Of a DNA stretch of 64,000 nucleotides, positions 15,385 to 24,761 are shown one piece after another. The stretch is from an uncultured Prevotellaceae bacterium (lineage in GTDB: Bacteria; Bacteroidota; Bacteroidia; Bacteroidales; Bacteroidaceae), in the NCBI GenBank assembly GCA_900318815.1, contig ONMA01000034.1, forward strand, positions 1 to 64,000, given 5' to 3'. The translations under genes were made by a program, and so were the position numbers. The notes under the pieces are model-generated. The model was not told the origin of the DNA, searched no databases, and saw nothing but the letters and a program-made list of their open reading frames with translations. The number at the start of each line of letters is the position of its first letter. The first letter of the stretch is position 1.

Positions 15385-15974
15385 CAGCCACGCTCTCATC
15401 CACATTCTTCGGACCCGTGCAGTGGTATCAGAAGTTAGTACGCTACGATTGCGTACTCATTGAACACTGCGACAGTTACGTGAAGCAGACCTACCGTAAC
15501 CGCTGCCTCATTGCCACCACCAACGGGGTGCAGGCACTCACGGTGCCGGTGGTGCATGATGCGGGGGTCAAGATTCGGCTTTCCTCCCACGGCAACTGGC
15601 GACATCAGCACTGGCAGGCCTTGCAGTCGGCCTACGGCGACTCGCCCTTCTTTGAGTTCTACGAGGACGACCTGCGGTCTTTCTTCACCAAGGAATGGGA
15701 GTTTTTGTACGATTTCAACGAGGCCATACGACAGAAAATGTGTGAATTAATAGATATTCACCCTCATGTGCGCTTCACGACCGAATACCTGCCACACCCA
15801 GAGAATGACTTCCGCGAAGCCATTCAGCCCAAACATCCGGCACCTGATGCCGACTTCCACCCCCGCCGCTACTACCAGGTGTACGAACAGCGTCACGGCT
15901 TCCTGCCCAACCTGAGCATTCTCGACCTGCTGTTCAACATGGGGCCCGAGAGTATTTTCTACTTAATCCGCTGA
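15381..15974 (+). CDS. WbqC-like family protein
   Basis: The 197-aa protein carries the WbqC features: an N-terminal FGPVQWYQKLV..D, EHCDSYVKQTYRNRCLIATT, then LTVPV and a HGNWRHQHWQALQSAYG motif near residue 70, followed by PFFEFYEDDL. Members are often coded near polysaccharide genes and their activity is unsettled. It starts within the stop of the degenerate S26 gene (ATGA overlap), so it is translationally coupled to the lepB unit. Confidence 0.85.
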   Translation: MTATLSSTFFGPVQWYQKLVRYDCVLIEHCDSYVKQTYRNRCLIATTNGVQALTVPVVHDAGVKIRLSSHGNWRHQHWQALQSAYGDSPFFEFYEDDLRSFFTKEWEFLYDFNEAIRQKMCELIDIHPHVRFTTEYLPHPENDFREAIQPKHPAPDADFHPRRYYQVYEQRHGFLPNLSILDLLFNMGPESIFYLIR

Positions 15975-15995
15975 CTTCCACCACAACGATTCTCA

Positions 15996-16350
15996 GTACG
16001 TTTCGCGTCTGTTGAAAAACAAAATAAAACCCCAAAAACAAAACAAAACATTTTATGTAGTTGCGATTGAAAGACGCTGAAAGCGTCACCTCTCAGTAGC
16101 CGTAGGTCGGTACGACCTGCGGATAGAACGTGAGAAGGTACATCGACCCTGAAGGGGTCGCCCAATACGCGGTGCTGGGGCACTCTTTCAGAGTGCTTTC
16201 CCCTCCCTTATCTGCTATCCGCAGGTCGTACCGACCTACGGCTACTGAGAGGCGACGCTTTCAGCGTCTTTCAACGTACAGCACAAAAGGTTTTATTTTG
16301 TTTTTGGGGTTTTATTTTGTTTTTCTTAGAGACGCGAAGCGTAATCTCAA
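15996..16350. repeat. Family B palindromic element, copy 1, with AT-rich outer arms
   Basis: The core (about 16070-16275) is a chain of hairpins: GACGCTGAAAGCGTC, CCGTAGGTCGGTACGACCTG, GACCCTGAAGGGGTC, GCACTCTTTCAGAGTGC, then the mirror copies CAGGTCGTACCGACCTACGG and GACGCTTTCAGCGTC. Outside it, AAAACAAAATAAAACCCC (left) and GGGGTTTTATTTTGTTTT (right) pair, and outermost TACGTTTCGCGTCT pairs with AGACGCGAAGCGTA. The whole 350 bp could fold back. It lies between convergent genes. Confidence 0.92.
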
Positions 16351-16364
16351 GCGGCGGTATGCAG

Positions 16365-18866
16365 TTAGAGTTCCACGACGCGCATGGAATAGGGAGGGAG
16401 GCGAAGCTGCGTGCCTGCCACCCCCTGACGGCATTGCAGCTGCTGGTCGGTGGGACGGCCCTCGAAGCCCTCGACCTTGGCATGAGCAGGGATGGCGATG
16501 CCCTCGGTCTGCAGTTGCAGCTCTACGGGCAGGGCATTGACCAGCTTCAGATAAGTCTTCCCCGTCTTCGAGTCCTTCACCACGCTGGCACCCACGCGAT
16601 GGGCCAGTTCGACATTTGCCAACTGTATTTTTGAACTGACATACGTGTCACCGCCATAGACGGAGAACAGGCGCTGCACCTCGTAGGCGGGTGTGGTGCG
16701 CACTTCGGTGTTAGAGAAGTAAATCATGTCGGGGTTCCAGTTGTGGTGTCCGTCCTTGGCCAGCATGGGGGCGTAGGATGTCATCTCCACCACGTCGCCG
16801 TTACGCTCAATGTCGGTGAGGTAGAGGGCCTCGGCCAGTGCCGTCTCGATGTTGGGGCGCTTGTCTTTTGTCGAGGCGGCCCATTCGCCCAAGTACACCT
16901 TCGTTCCCTGCCGGTCGTACTGGTCGTAGTAGTCGCGGTGGTGCATGAACCATCCCGTCGACTCATAGTAATGTTCATCAGTCATATACTGCAGGTCGGG
17001 GTGGCGGCGGTTGAAGTCCCATCCCTCTATGTAGTCGGCACTGGGCGTGTGGAAGGGTCCGACGGTTCCGCAGATCTTGATGTCAGGATACTGCGTGCGG
17101 ATGGCGCGGCAAATCATTTCGTAGCGTTCCTCAAACACGGTCGAGATAATGTCCTCGTTGCCTATACCTATATATTTAAGGTTGAAGGGTGCCGGGTGTC
17201 CGGCATCGGCACGCATGCGTGCCCAGCGCGAGGTGGCGGGGTCGCCGTTGGCCCACTCGATGAGGTCGAGCAGTTTCTGGATGTAGGCGCCCATCTGGTC
17301 CATGGGTATGCCCCCCTGCTGTCCGCCCAAGCCCTCGGCGTTGTTGGCAGAGTTCTGGCAGGGCACGCCGGCAGCCAGTACGGGCAGCGGCTCGGCTCCG
17401 ATGTCCTCGCAGAACTGGAAGTACTCATAGAAGCCCAGCCCGCGAGTCTGATGATAGTGCCAGATGTTGAAGTCGGGCTTGCGCTCCCAGAGCGGGCCCA
17501 CGGTGTGATGCCAGTGGTAGATGTTGTCCAGTCCCTGTCCGTGGCTCATGCAGCCGCCGGGGAAGCGCACGAACTTGGGCTTCAGGTTGGCAATCGTCTG
17601 TGCCAGGTCCTTGCGCAGGCCGTTCTTGCGCCCCATGAAGGTCTCCTGCGGGAACAGCGATACCATGTCGACGCCTACCTGAGCGTTCTTCAGCGAGATG
17701 ATGGCTAAGTGAGCCTTCGCGTCGGTGCCAGTGGCGGTGAGCACGGCGGAGTACTGCTGCCAGTCGCTGGCGCGGGTCTTGATCCTGCTCTGCGCAAGTA
17801 CTGCGCCGTCCTCGCCGATGAGCAGCACCTTGAAGTCCTGTTTGTTCCCGTCGGCACGTACCCACATCGAGAAGTCGTACTTCTTGCCTCGCTCCACAGG
17901 AATGCCGTCCCAGCCGTCGTTCCAGAGCGTGTCCTGCACCATGATGGCATAGTGCGGGTTGTTGGGGTGCAGCGGGTTGGCGGTGGCAATCTCAATGGGG
18001 CGGGGCGAATGCCAGGCCGTTGTAGCGTTCCAGCCCCCGTGATCCTTGGGCGTATATTCGAAGTCGCGGTTCTGTATCAGCTCGGCATAGAGTCCTCCGT
18101 CGGCGGCATAGCTGATGTCCTCGAAGAAGATGCCGATGAGCTTGTCGCTGATGCGTTTCTGCTTGGCGAAGTCCACGCGCAGCGTGCCTTTTATGGGGGC
18201 GGTGAGGTGGGCCAGGTTCTTCGCGTCGTCGTGCATGCGCTCGTTGCTCAGCTGCCAGTCGCGTGCCGACTGGGCGAAGTGCTGCTGAAGAGCAACGACA
18301 AAGTCGTTGCCTACACGGAAGGAGTAGCCTTCCTGCAGCCGACCGGCGATGGTGGCCGTGTCGCGCAGCCAGGCCACGTCGTCAATCTGTGAGGGCTGCG
18401 AGGGCGAGAAATCACGGAAGTTGGGCGTAGCCGAGACGAAACGCTTGCCCTGCTCCGACTTGTAATAGATGTCGAAGGTGCCGTCAGCGTTTTCAAAGAC
18501 TATAGGTTCAAGACACTGCTTAGTAGACTGGCGGGGATAGTCCTGCGGTCGCCACGTCACGAGGTCCTTGCTGTAGGCAGCGGCAAACACGGGCGAGTGG
18601 TCGTTCACCTGGAACACCAGGCGCCAGCTACCGTCCTTGGCCCTGCACACGCTGGGGGCGTACATCTTCTTCTCTGCCCCCCAGGTGCCATAGTCGCTTG
18701 AGCACAGCTGCCCCATGTCGTGCCAGCCGTTCTGCTGCTTCTGGGCAATGCGCAGACCGGCACCCTGTCCGGGCGAATAGATGAATACTTCTGTCTCCTG
18801 TGCCACCGTGGGCAGGGAGAGCGCAGCGATGGCTGTCACGGCCATCTTCTTCAGAATTGTCTTCAT
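16365..18866 (-). CDS. Alpha-L-arabinofuranosidase, GH51, with N-terminal propeller-like region
   Basis: This 833-aa secreted enzyme is predicted to release arabinose from arabinan or arabinoxylan. The signal peptide is MKTILKKMAVTAIAALSLPT...AQ. Residues about 25-220 (MYAPSVCRAKDGSWRLVFQV, SKDLVTWRPQDYP) resemble a GH43-type beta-propeller segment. Residues about 230-440 include a carbohydrate-binding-like region. The GH51 barrel follows, with FVRFPGGCMSHGQG, the acid/base Glu in KYIGIGNEDI and the nucleophile Glu in KVYLGEWAAST. A C-terminal beta domain ends SMRVVEL. The ATG at 18866 is chosen for the clean signal peptide and the -7 box 30 bp upstream. Confidence 0.9.
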   Translation of the reverse strand: MKTILKKMAVTAIAALSLPTVAQETEVFIYSPGQGAGLRIAQKQQNGWHDMGQLCSSDYGTWGAEKKMYAPSVCRAKDGSWRLVFQVNDHSPVFAAAYSKDLVTWRPQDYPRQSTKQCLEPIVFENADGTFDIYYKSEQGKRFVSATPNFRDFSPSQPSQIDDVAWLRDTATIAGRLQEGYSFRVGNDFVVALQQHFAQSARDWQLSNERMHDDAKNLAHLTAPIKGTLRVDFAKQKRISDKLIGIFFEDISYAADGGLYAELIQNRDFEYTPKDHGGWNATTAWHSPRPIEIATANPLHPNNPHYAIMVQDTLWNDGWDGIPVERGKKYDFSMWVRADGNKQDFKVLLIGEDGAVLAQSRIKTRASDWQQYSAVLTATGTDAKAHLAIISLKNAQVGVDMVSLFPQETFMGRKNGLRKDLAQTIANLKPKFVRFPGGCMSHGQGLDNIYHWHHTVGPLWERKPDFNIWHYHQTRGLGFYEYFQFCEDIGAEPLPVLAAGVPCQNSANNAEGLGGQQGGIPMDQMGAYIQKLLDLIEWANGDPATSRWARMRADAGHPAPFNLKYIGIGNEDIISTVFEERYEMICRAIRTQYPDIKICGTVGPFHTPSADYIEGWDFNRRHPDLQYMTDEHYYESTGWFMHHRDYYDQYDRQGTKVYLGEWAASTKDKRPNIETALAEALYLTDIERNGDVVEMTSYAPMLAKDGHHNWNPDMIYFSNTEVRTTPAYEVQRLFSVYGGDTYVSSKIQLANVELAHRVGASVVKDSKTGKTYLKLVNALPVELQLQTEGIAIPAHAKVEGFEGRPTDQQLQCRQGVAGTQLRLPPYSMRVVEL

Positions 18867-18895
18867 GTAAGCTTGATTTTTTGCATATTTGCATG

Positions 18896-18903
18896 CAAAG
18901 GTA
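18896..18903 (-). promoter_or_regulatory. -7 box TACCTTTG for the arabinofuranosidase gene
   Basis: The minus-strand TACCTTTG is 30 bp before ATG 18866. It is divergent from the kinase promoter at 18947. Confidence 0.7.
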
Positions 18904-18946
18904 TGAAATAATTTAGTAATAGAGCATTTATTTGACATCTTTTTAA

Positions 18947-18954
18947 TATCTTTG
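18947..18954 (+). promoter_or_regulatory. -7 box TATCTTTG directly before the kinase start
   Basis: TATCTTTG ends only 7 bp before the ATG at 18962, so transcription should start at or within a few bases of the start codon, giving a leaderless mRNA. Confidence 0.7.
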
Positions 18955-18961
18955 CACGCGA

Positions 18962-19804
18962 ATGAAACAGATACTCTTGATAAACGACGTTGTGGGCTAC
19001 AGCCACGTGGGTATGGTGGCCATGCTGCCCATCCTGACCTATCTGGGTCATGCCACCTACAACCTGCCTACGTCGCTCGTGTCGAACACGCTGGACTACG
19101 GGCGATTCAATGTCCTCGACACCACGGACTACATGCGCGGCGTGATTCCCGTGTGGAAAGAGCTGGGCTTCAGCTTTGATGCGGTCTGCACGGGCCTAAT
19201 GTTCAGCGAGGAGCAGGCCCGCTTGGTGGCTGCCTACTGTGCCGAACTGCGCCAGCAGGGCACGACCATCTACGTAGACCCCATCATGGGCGACGGCGGA
19301 CGGCTCTACAACGGCATCACCCATCGGCAGGTGGAGCTGATGCGCGAGATGAGCAGTGTGGCCGACCTGATACTGCCTAATTACACCGAGGCCTGCTACC
19401 TGACGGACACGCCCTACAAGCCAGAGGGCATGACCTGGGACGAGACCGTGGGCATGCTCGACGCACTCGTTGACATCGGCACGCGCTCGGCCCTCATCAC
19501 CAGTGCCACCGTCGACGGTCATCACTGCGTGGTGGGCAAGCGGTCGCAGCAGCCTGTGGGCTTTGCCCAGCTACAGGACGACGGTCTCTACTTCCTCCTG
19601 GACTACGAAGAGATTCCCGGCCTGTTCCACGGCACGGGCGACATCTTCTCGGCCGTACTCATTGGCCATCTGCTCAACGGCGAAACTCTCCGGCAGAGTA
19701 CCCGCACCGCCATGGACGTGGTGAGCCGTCTCATCGACCGCAACCGCGACCTGCCCGACAAGTGCCGGGGAATCCCCATTGAGCAGTGTCTCGACCTATT
19801 GTAA
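18962..19804 (+). CDS. pdxY: Pyridoxal/pyridoxamine kinase (ribokinase-like)
   Basis: It phosphorylates pyridoxal-type vitamers with ATP in the cytoplasm (vitamin B6 salvage). The 280-aa length fits PdxY/PdxK. Motifs seen are N-terminal LLINDVVGYSHVGMVAM, the central VDPIMGDGGRLYNG near residue 105, NYTEACYLT near 143, and the ribokinase anion-hole and catalytic box LFHGTGDIFSAV near residue 220 with the catalytic Asp. It is divergent from the arabinofuranosidase gene. PdxY against PdxK cannot be decided by eye. Confidence 0.85.
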   Translation: MKQILLINDVVGYSHVGMVAMLPILTYLGHATYNLPTSLVSNTLDYGRFNVLDTTDYMRGVIPVWKELGFSFDAVCTGLMFSEEQARLVAAYCAELRQQGTTIYVDPIMGDGGRLYNGITHRQVELMREMSSVADLILPNYTEACYLTDTPYKPEGMTWDETVGMLDALVDIGTRSALITSATVDGHHCVVGKRSQQPVGFAQLQDDGLYFLLDYEEIPGLFHGTGDIFSAVLIGHLLNGETLRQSTRTAMDVVSRLIDRNRDLPDKCRGIPIEQCLDLL

Positions 19805-19825
19805 AACTATCGTCTACACTCCTTA

Positions 19826-19972
19826 TGTTACATGCAAAAGATAAAATGGTACGATTTCGGAGGTACGAGGGTTCGAGGGTACGGAGGTACGAGGATAGAC
19901 CCTTCGCGGAGAATTGGGTGTGCAAACTATTCTCGCACCCCCGTACCTACGTACCCCCGCCCCCCCGAATTT
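19826..19972. repeat. Family C dispersed element, copy 2
   Basis: The copy includes the outer edge ACATGCAAAAGATAAAATGG before TACGATTTCGGAGGTACGAG, the centre CCCTTCGCGGAGAATTGGGT and the complementary right half ending in CCCCCGAATT. It fills the gap between the kinase gene and ruvB. Confidence 0.85.
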
Positions 19973-20006
19973 TCCCATACTATTTTTTAAAGATTACTAT
20001 AGAATA

Positions 20007-21044
20007 ATGGAAGAAAATTTTGACATACGGCAGGAACGGGTGTCGAAGGCCGAGAAGGACTTCGAGAACGCGCTGCGCCCACTGAGCTTCGGCGACTTCA
20101 GCGGTCAGCAGAAGGTGGTGGAAAACCTCGAAGTGTTTGTCGAGGCTGCCAAGTACCGTGGCGAACCGCTCGACCACACCCTGCTACACGGCCCCCCGGG
20201 ACTTGGCAAGACCACATTGAGCAACATCATTGCCAACGAGCTGGGCGTGGGCTTCAAGATTACCAGTGGCCCCGTACTCGACAAGCCCGGCGACCTGGCC
20301 GGCATACTGACCTCGCTGGAACCGCGCGACGTGCTCTTCATTGACGAGATTCACCGCCTGTCGCCCGTGGTCGAGGAGTACCTGTACTCGGCCATGGAGG
20401 ACTATCGCATCGACATCATGATCGACAAGGGTCCTTCGGCACGCTCCATACAGATAGACCTGAACCCCTTTACGCTGGTGGGAGCCACCACGCGCAGCGG
20501 CATGCTCACGGCACCGTTGCGAGCCCGCTTCGGCATCAACCTGCACTTGGAGTACTACGACCCTGCTACGCTCTCACGGATTGTGGAGCGTTCGAGCAAT
20601 ATCCTGGGCGTGCCCATCACTGAGGATGCTGCCTTGGAGATTGCAGGCCGCTCGCGCGGAACGCCCCGTATTGCCAACTCGCTGCTGCGCCGCGTGCGCG
20701 ACTTTGCCCAGGTGAAGGGTACGGGACGCATAGACACCAGCATCACGAAGGTGGCTCTTACCGCACTGAACATCGACCAGTACGGACTCGATGAAATCGA
20801 CAATAAAATCCTGCTCACCATCATCGACAAGTTCCGTGGCGGCCCCGTGGGTCTCTCGACCATTGCCACCGCCATCGGCGAGGACACTGGCACCGTGGAG
20901 GAGGTCTACGAGCCTTTCCTCATCATGGAAGGTTTCATCAAGCGCACGTCGCGGGGACGAATGGCCACCGAACTGGCCTACCGCCATTTCGGACGGAATC
21001 CCTATTCGGGCAACCTGATGCAGCCCTCCCTGTTCGATGAATAG
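20007..21044 (+). CDS. ruvB: Holliday junction branch-migration helicase RuvB
   Basis: This hexameric AAA+ motor acts with RuvA and RuvC in recombination and replication-fork repair. The 345-aa protein starts [12 protein letters not shown]; the longer upstream frame is repeat-derived. Seen are Walker [10 protein letters not shown] (about 59-67), Walker [11 protein letters not shown] (about 108-117), sensor motif [20 protein letters not shown] (about 155-174), and the C-terminal winged-helix segment ending [17 protein letters not shown]. Its neighbours coaD and ybeY follow on the same strand. Confidence 0.96.
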   Translation: MEENFDIRQERVSKAEKDFENALRPLSFGDFSGQQKVVENLEVFVEAAKYRGEPLDHTLLHGPPGLGKTTLSNIIANELGVGFKITSGPVLDKPGDLAGILTSLEPRDVLFIDEIHRLSPVVEEYLYSAMEDYRIDIMIDKGPSARSIQIDLNPFTLVGATTRSGMLTAPLRARFGINLHLEYYDPATLSRIVERSSNILGVPITEDAALEIAGRSRGTPRIANSLLRRVRDFAQVKGTGRIDTSITKVALTALNIDQYGLDEIDNKILLTIIDKFRGGPVGLSTIATAIGEDTGTVEEVYEPFLIMEGFIKRTSRGRMATELAYRHFGRNPYSGNLMQPSLFDE

Positions 21045-21167
21045 TTTCCGTCCAGTTTGTTGCTGTGCCACAGCAACCCATAACACGATGAAATCGATGA
21101 AAACAGTAAACGTACTTTCCAAGGAAACGTTTGGTAGAAAAATAAAGAAATGCCTGACTTTGCATCA

Positions 21168-21644
21168 ATGAAACAACGTATCGGGATATTCGTGGGTAGT
21201 TTCGACCCCTTTACCGTCGGCCACGACTCGGTGGTACGCCGTGCCTTGCCGCTCTTCGACAAACTGGTCATCGGCGTCGTGGGCGATAATGTGCAGAAAC
21301 CCTACATGCGCCCCGCCACCGAGCGCATGAAGGCCATTGAGCAGCTCTATGCCGACCAGCCAGCCATCGAGGTGAAACCCTATTACGGGCTGGCCGTGGA
21401 CTTCGCACGGGCAGAAAACGCCCATTTCATCGTGAAAGGCGTGCGCTCGGCCAAAGATTTCGAGTATGAGCGCGAACAGGCCGACATCAACCGTCTGATT
21501 ACCCACGGCGAGGTGGAGACCCTCCTGCTCTATGCCGAGCCCCACCTGTCGAGCATCTCGTCGTCCATGGTGCGCGAGCTGCAACACTTCGGACAGGACG
21601 TCAGCCCGTTCCTGCCTCCCGTATCCCCGTCAGTTACCGATTAG
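21168..21644 (+). CDS. coaD: Phosphopantetheine adenylyltransferase
   Basis: It makes dephospho-CoA from 4'-phosphopantetheine and ATP in coenzyme A synthesis. The nucleotidyltransferase motif GSFDPFTVGHDSVV lies at the N-terminus and the second motif LSSISSSMVREL near the C-terminus. The product is 158 aa. MKQRIGIFVGSFDPF is taken as the start; an ATG 18 bp upstream (21150) is possible. TGACTTTG just before 21168 could be a -7 box for a near-leaderless message. Confidence 0.93.
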   Translation: MKQRIGIFVGSFDPFTVGHDSVVRRALPLFDKLVIGVVGDNVQKPYMRPATERMKAIEQLYADQPAIEVKPYYGLAVDFARAENAHFIVKGVRSAKDFEYEREQADINRLITHGEVETLLLYAEPHLSSISSSMVRELQHFGQDVSPFLPPVSPSVTD

Positions 21645-21677
21645 TCCCTATTCCATTCAATAATCCCATATTATACA

Positions 21678-22091
21678 ATGATTACCTATAATTGCGAAAA
21701 CGTAAAGATGCCCCTCATCCGTCGGCGCGACACCTCGGCATGGATTCGCCGTGTGGCTGCTACCTACGGTAAGAAAATAGGCGAGGTGGGCTATCTGTTC
21801 TGCGACGATGAGAAGATCCTGGAGGTCAACCGCGAGTATCTGGGTCACGACTACTACACCGACATCATCACCTTCGACTACTGCGAAGGCGACGTACTCA
21901 ACGGCGACCTGGTGATCTCGCTCGATACGGTGCGCTCGAATGCCGAGCTATTCCATAAGGAATACATGGAGGAACTGCACCGCGTCATCATACACGGCAT
22001 CCTGCACCTCTGCGGACAGAACGACAAGGGGCCTGGGGAGCGCGAGCAGATGGAGGAAGCCGAGGACCGTGCGCTGGCACTACGCGCCTGA
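21678..22091 (+). CDS. ybeY: Endoribonuclease YbeY (16S rRNA maturation)
   Basis: This is a single-domain zinc-dependent RNase used in 16S rRNA 3'-end maturation and ribosome quality control. The 137-aa product has the zinc motif HGILHLCGQND (about residues 109-119), preceded by the typical REYLGHDYYTDIITFDY and GDLVISLDT. It lies 33 bp after coaD in the ruvB-coaD-ybeY row. Confidence 0.95.
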   Translation: MITYNCENVKMPLIRRRDTSAWIRRVAATYGKKIGEVGYLFCDDEKILEVNREYLGHDYYTDIITFDYCEGDVLNGDLVISLDTVRSNAELFHKEYMEELHRVIIHGILHLCGQNDKGPGEREQMEEAEDRALALRA

Positions 22092-22103
22092 TTTGCACTT
22101 AGT

Positions 22104-22166
22104 AAATTGGATGTGCAAACTATACTCGCACCTTCGTACCTCCGTACCCCCGCACCTCCGAATTAT
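22104..22166. repeat. Family C element, right-half remnant
   Basis: AAATTGGATGTGCAAACTAT, then CTCGCACCTTCGTACCTCC, then GTACCCCCGCACCTCCGAATT match the right half of family C. It lies between ybeY and the S41 peptidase gene. Confidence 0.75.
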
Positions 22167-22192
22167 CTAACGATTAGAAGAATAATAACACG

Positions 22193-23785
22193 ATGAAATC
22201 GATGAAAAAATACTTTTTGACAGCCACCGCATGTTTTCTTGCCGTGGCTGCCGTGGCTCAAATGAGAGTGAACACGGGGGCCGAGTCGCCCCTGCGCAAG
22301 CTGACGATAGCCGAGATGGCAGTGACCAACCTCTATGTGGACAGCGTGGACGAGAAGAAACTGGTGGAAGATGCCATCCGCGGCATGCTGGAGAAGCTGG
22401 ATCCGCACTCGACCTACTCCACACCGAAGGAGACCAAACAGATGACCGAACCGCTGACGGGTTCGTTTGACGGCATTGGCGTGCAGTTCAACATGATTGA
22501 GGACACGCTCATGGTCATTCAGCCCGTGTCGGGAGGTCCTTCCGAGCGAGTGGGTATCGTGGCCGGCGACCGTATCGTGGGCGTGAACGACACAGTGATT
22601 GCCGGCGTGAAGATGAGCCGCGAGGAGATTATGCGCCGTCTGCGCGGTCCACGTGGCACCATTGCCCACCTGAAGGTGGTGCGTGCGGGCATCAAGGACA
22701 CGCTGCGGTTCAACGTGAAGCGCGACAAGATTCCCGTCTTCTCGCTCGATGCCACCTATATGCTTCGTCCGGGCATAGGTTATATCCGCATCAGCAATTT
22801 CTCGGCCACCACCCATAAGGAGTTCTTGGAGAGCGTGGAAAAACTGCGGCAGCAGGGCATGCGCGACCTGGTGCTCGACCTCCAGGGCAATGGCGGCGGC
22901 TACCTACAGGCTGCAGCCGACATTGCCAACGAGTTCTTGCAGCGGGGCGACCTGATTGTATATACCGAGGGGCGGCAGGTGCCCCGCAACGAGTATCGCG
23001 CCGAGGGCAACGGCACGATGCGTCAGGGGCGCGTCGTGGTGCTGGTCGACGAGTACTCGGCTTCGGCGGCAGAGATTGTCACTGGTGCGCTGCAGGATCA
23101 AGACCGTGGCACGGTGGTGGGCCGTCGAACCTTCGGCAAAGGACTCGTGCAGCGTCCCATCGACCTGCCCGACGGTTCGATGATACGACTGACCATCGCC
23201 CATTACTACACGCCATCGGGCCGCTGCATACAGAAGCCCTACGAGAAGGGGAAACAGCGCGACTACCAGATGGACGTGGTGAACCGTCTGAAGAACGGCG
23301 AGCTGACGTCGAAGGACAGCATCCATTTCAGCGACTCGCTGCGCTTCAAGACGCTGAAACTCCACCGTACAGTCTATGGCGGCGGCGGTATCATGCCCGA
23401 CTATTTCGTACCCTTGGACACCACCAAGTACACCAGACTGCACCGGGAACTGGCAGCCAAGTCCATTGTCATTCAGCAGAACCTGCGCTATGTGGACAAC
23501 CACCGCAAGCAGCTGCGCAAGCAATATGAGGACTTTGCGGCCTTCAACGCCCGCTTCGAGGTGCCCCAGCAGCTCATTGACGACATCCTGCGCGACGGCG
23601 AGAAGCAGAACATCAAGCCGAAGGACGATGATGAACTGCAAAAGACGCTTGTCACCCTGAAGCCTCAGCTGAAGGGACTCATTGCCCGCGACCTCTGGGA
23701 CATGAGCGAGTACTATGCCGTCATTAACGAGCAGAGCGAGACGGTGCAGAAAGCCTTGGAACTATTGTCGGCAGGCGAACAATAG
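22193..23785 (+). CDS. S41 family C-terminal processing peptidase
   Basis: This periplasmic serine protease cuts C-termini of selected envelope proteins. The 530-aa product has a signal peptide (KKYFLTATACFLAVAAVAQ), a PDZ domain at about 75-165 (GIGVQFNMIEDTLMVIQPV, GGPSERVGIVAGDRIVGVND), then the peptidase core: LVLDLQGNGGGYLQAA, VDEYSASAAEIVTGAL with the nucleophile Ser, and RRTFGKGLVQ with the catalytic Lys. The ATG at 22202 is an equally good start. The MFS gene begins 7 bp downstream. Confidence 0.92.
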   Translation: MKSMKKYFLTATACFLAVAAVAQMRVNTGAESPLRKLTIAEMAVTNLYVDSVDEKKLVEDAIRGMLEKLDPHSTYSTPKETKQMTEPLTGSFDGIGVQFNMIEDTLMVIQPVSGGPSERVGIVAGDRIVGVNDTVIAGVKMSREEIMRRLRGPRGTIAHLKVVRAGIKDTLRFNVKRDKIPVFSLDATYMLRPGIGYIRISNFSATTHKEFLESVEKLRQQGMRDLVLDLQGNGGGYLQAAADIANEFLQRGDLIVYTEGRQVPRNEYRAEGNGTMRQGRVVVLVDEYSASAAEIVTGALQDQDRGTVVGRRTFGKGLVQRPIDLPDGSMIRLTIAHYYTPSGRCIQKPYEKGKQRDYQMDVVNRLKNGELTSKDSIHFSDSLRFKTLKLHRTVYGGGGIMPDYFVPLDTTKYTRLHRELAAKSIVIQQNLRYVDNHRKQLRKQYEDFAAFNARFEVPQQLIDDILRDGEKQNIKPKDDDELQKTLVTLKPQLKGLIARDLWDMSEYYAVINEQSETVQKALELLSAGEQ

Positions 23786-23792
23786 GAAACGG

Positions 23793-24761
23793 ATGACGAT
23801 GAATGAGGTGAGCGTATACAGACAAGTGGGTATTTGCACCCTGCTGCATTTGCTGGTCGACGGACTGTGCATCTGCAGTCTGTATCTGCTGTCGTCCTCG
23901 CTTCCCTTGCCGTCGTTGGCTGCCATCTTTATCACCTATAACACCTTAGCCTTTCTCACCCAGCCGCTCACTGGTGCCTGGGCCGACCGTATGGAGCGGA
24001 AGCACTGGATGCTCATCATGGCTGTCTTGCTGCTCACGCTGGCCGTTGCTTCCACGCTCTTTGCGGTGTTGGCGCAATGGTCTTCGCTGAGTGTCACGGT
24101 TGTTCCCATCCTGTTAGGTCTGGGCAACTCGTTGTTCCATGTGTGGGGCGGCAGGCAAGTGGCCGTGAAGACGGGCAACGACATGCGGGCATTAGGCCTC
24201 TTCGTGTCTACCGGTGCTTTCGGACTGGCCATTGGTTATGTCTTCTTTTCCTGGGCCTTGCTCTGCGCCATGCTGCTCATGATCAGTCTGTTGGCGGTGG
24301 CCTATCTGCATCTTGACCTCTCTTCGCAGGTGGAGAATCAAGGAGTCGTGATGGAAAGACGTCTTGGGGTGGTGTTGGTAGTGGCTTGTCTCTTTGCCCT
24401 GATGGCATTTGTCATGTTCCGTTCCTTCATTGGCGAGAGTTTCTCCTCAGGTGTACCCAAGGGCAATTTATGGGTATTGGCTGCTGGGATAGTGGCCATG
24501 CTGGGAAAGATGGCCGGTGGCTGGATAGCCCGTCGCATAGGTATTGTGCGGGCGTTTGCACTGGTGCTGACGGTGGTAGCCGTCTGCCTGATATATCGCG
24601 ACGCAGGGGTCGCCACTCTCTTGGTAGGACTCTTTGCCATGAACTGCACGATGCCCGTCACGCTCTATCTGGCCAATGCCGTTCTTCCTGGCAGGGAGGG
24701 ACTGGCGTTCGGACTGCTTGCTGCCGCGCTGATGCCTGGGTATTTATTAGCCTCTCTATAG
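23793..24761 (+). CDS. MFS transporter, possibly frameshifted at its C-terminus
   Basis: The 322-aa protein has about ten hydrophobic helices and the loop motif TGAWADRMERKHWM after helix 2, typical of major facilitator carriers. The substrate is unknown. The frame ends MPGYLLASL at TAG 24761. In the -1 frame the DNA continues SLSIGPAVSGIVYLILIIK, which reads as another membrane helix, until TAA at 24808. A one-base indel near 24745 could thus have cut off the last helix. The start at 23793 has an AGGAAACGG site and lies 7 bp after the S41 gene. Confidence 0.8.
   Translation: MTMNEVSVYRQVGICTLLHLLVDGLCICSLYLLSSSLPLPSLAAIFITYNTLAFLTQPLTGAWADRMERKHWMLIMAVLLLTLAVASTLFAVLAQWSSLSVTVVPILLGLGNSLFHVWGGRQVAVKTGNDMRALGLFVSTGAFGLAIGYVFFSWALLCAMLLMISLLAVAYLHLDLSSQVENQGVVMERRLGVVLVVACLFALMAFVMFRSFIGESFSSGVPKGNLWVLAAGIVAMLGKMAGGWIARRIGIVRAFALVLTVVAVCLIYRDAGVATLLVGLFAMNCTMPVTLYLANAVLPGREGLAFGLLAAALMPGYLLASL

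Noticed and set aside
19914..20006. 31-residue N-terminal extension of RuvB
   Set aside because: It lies in the family C repeat; RuvB proteins begin near [10 protein letters not shown].
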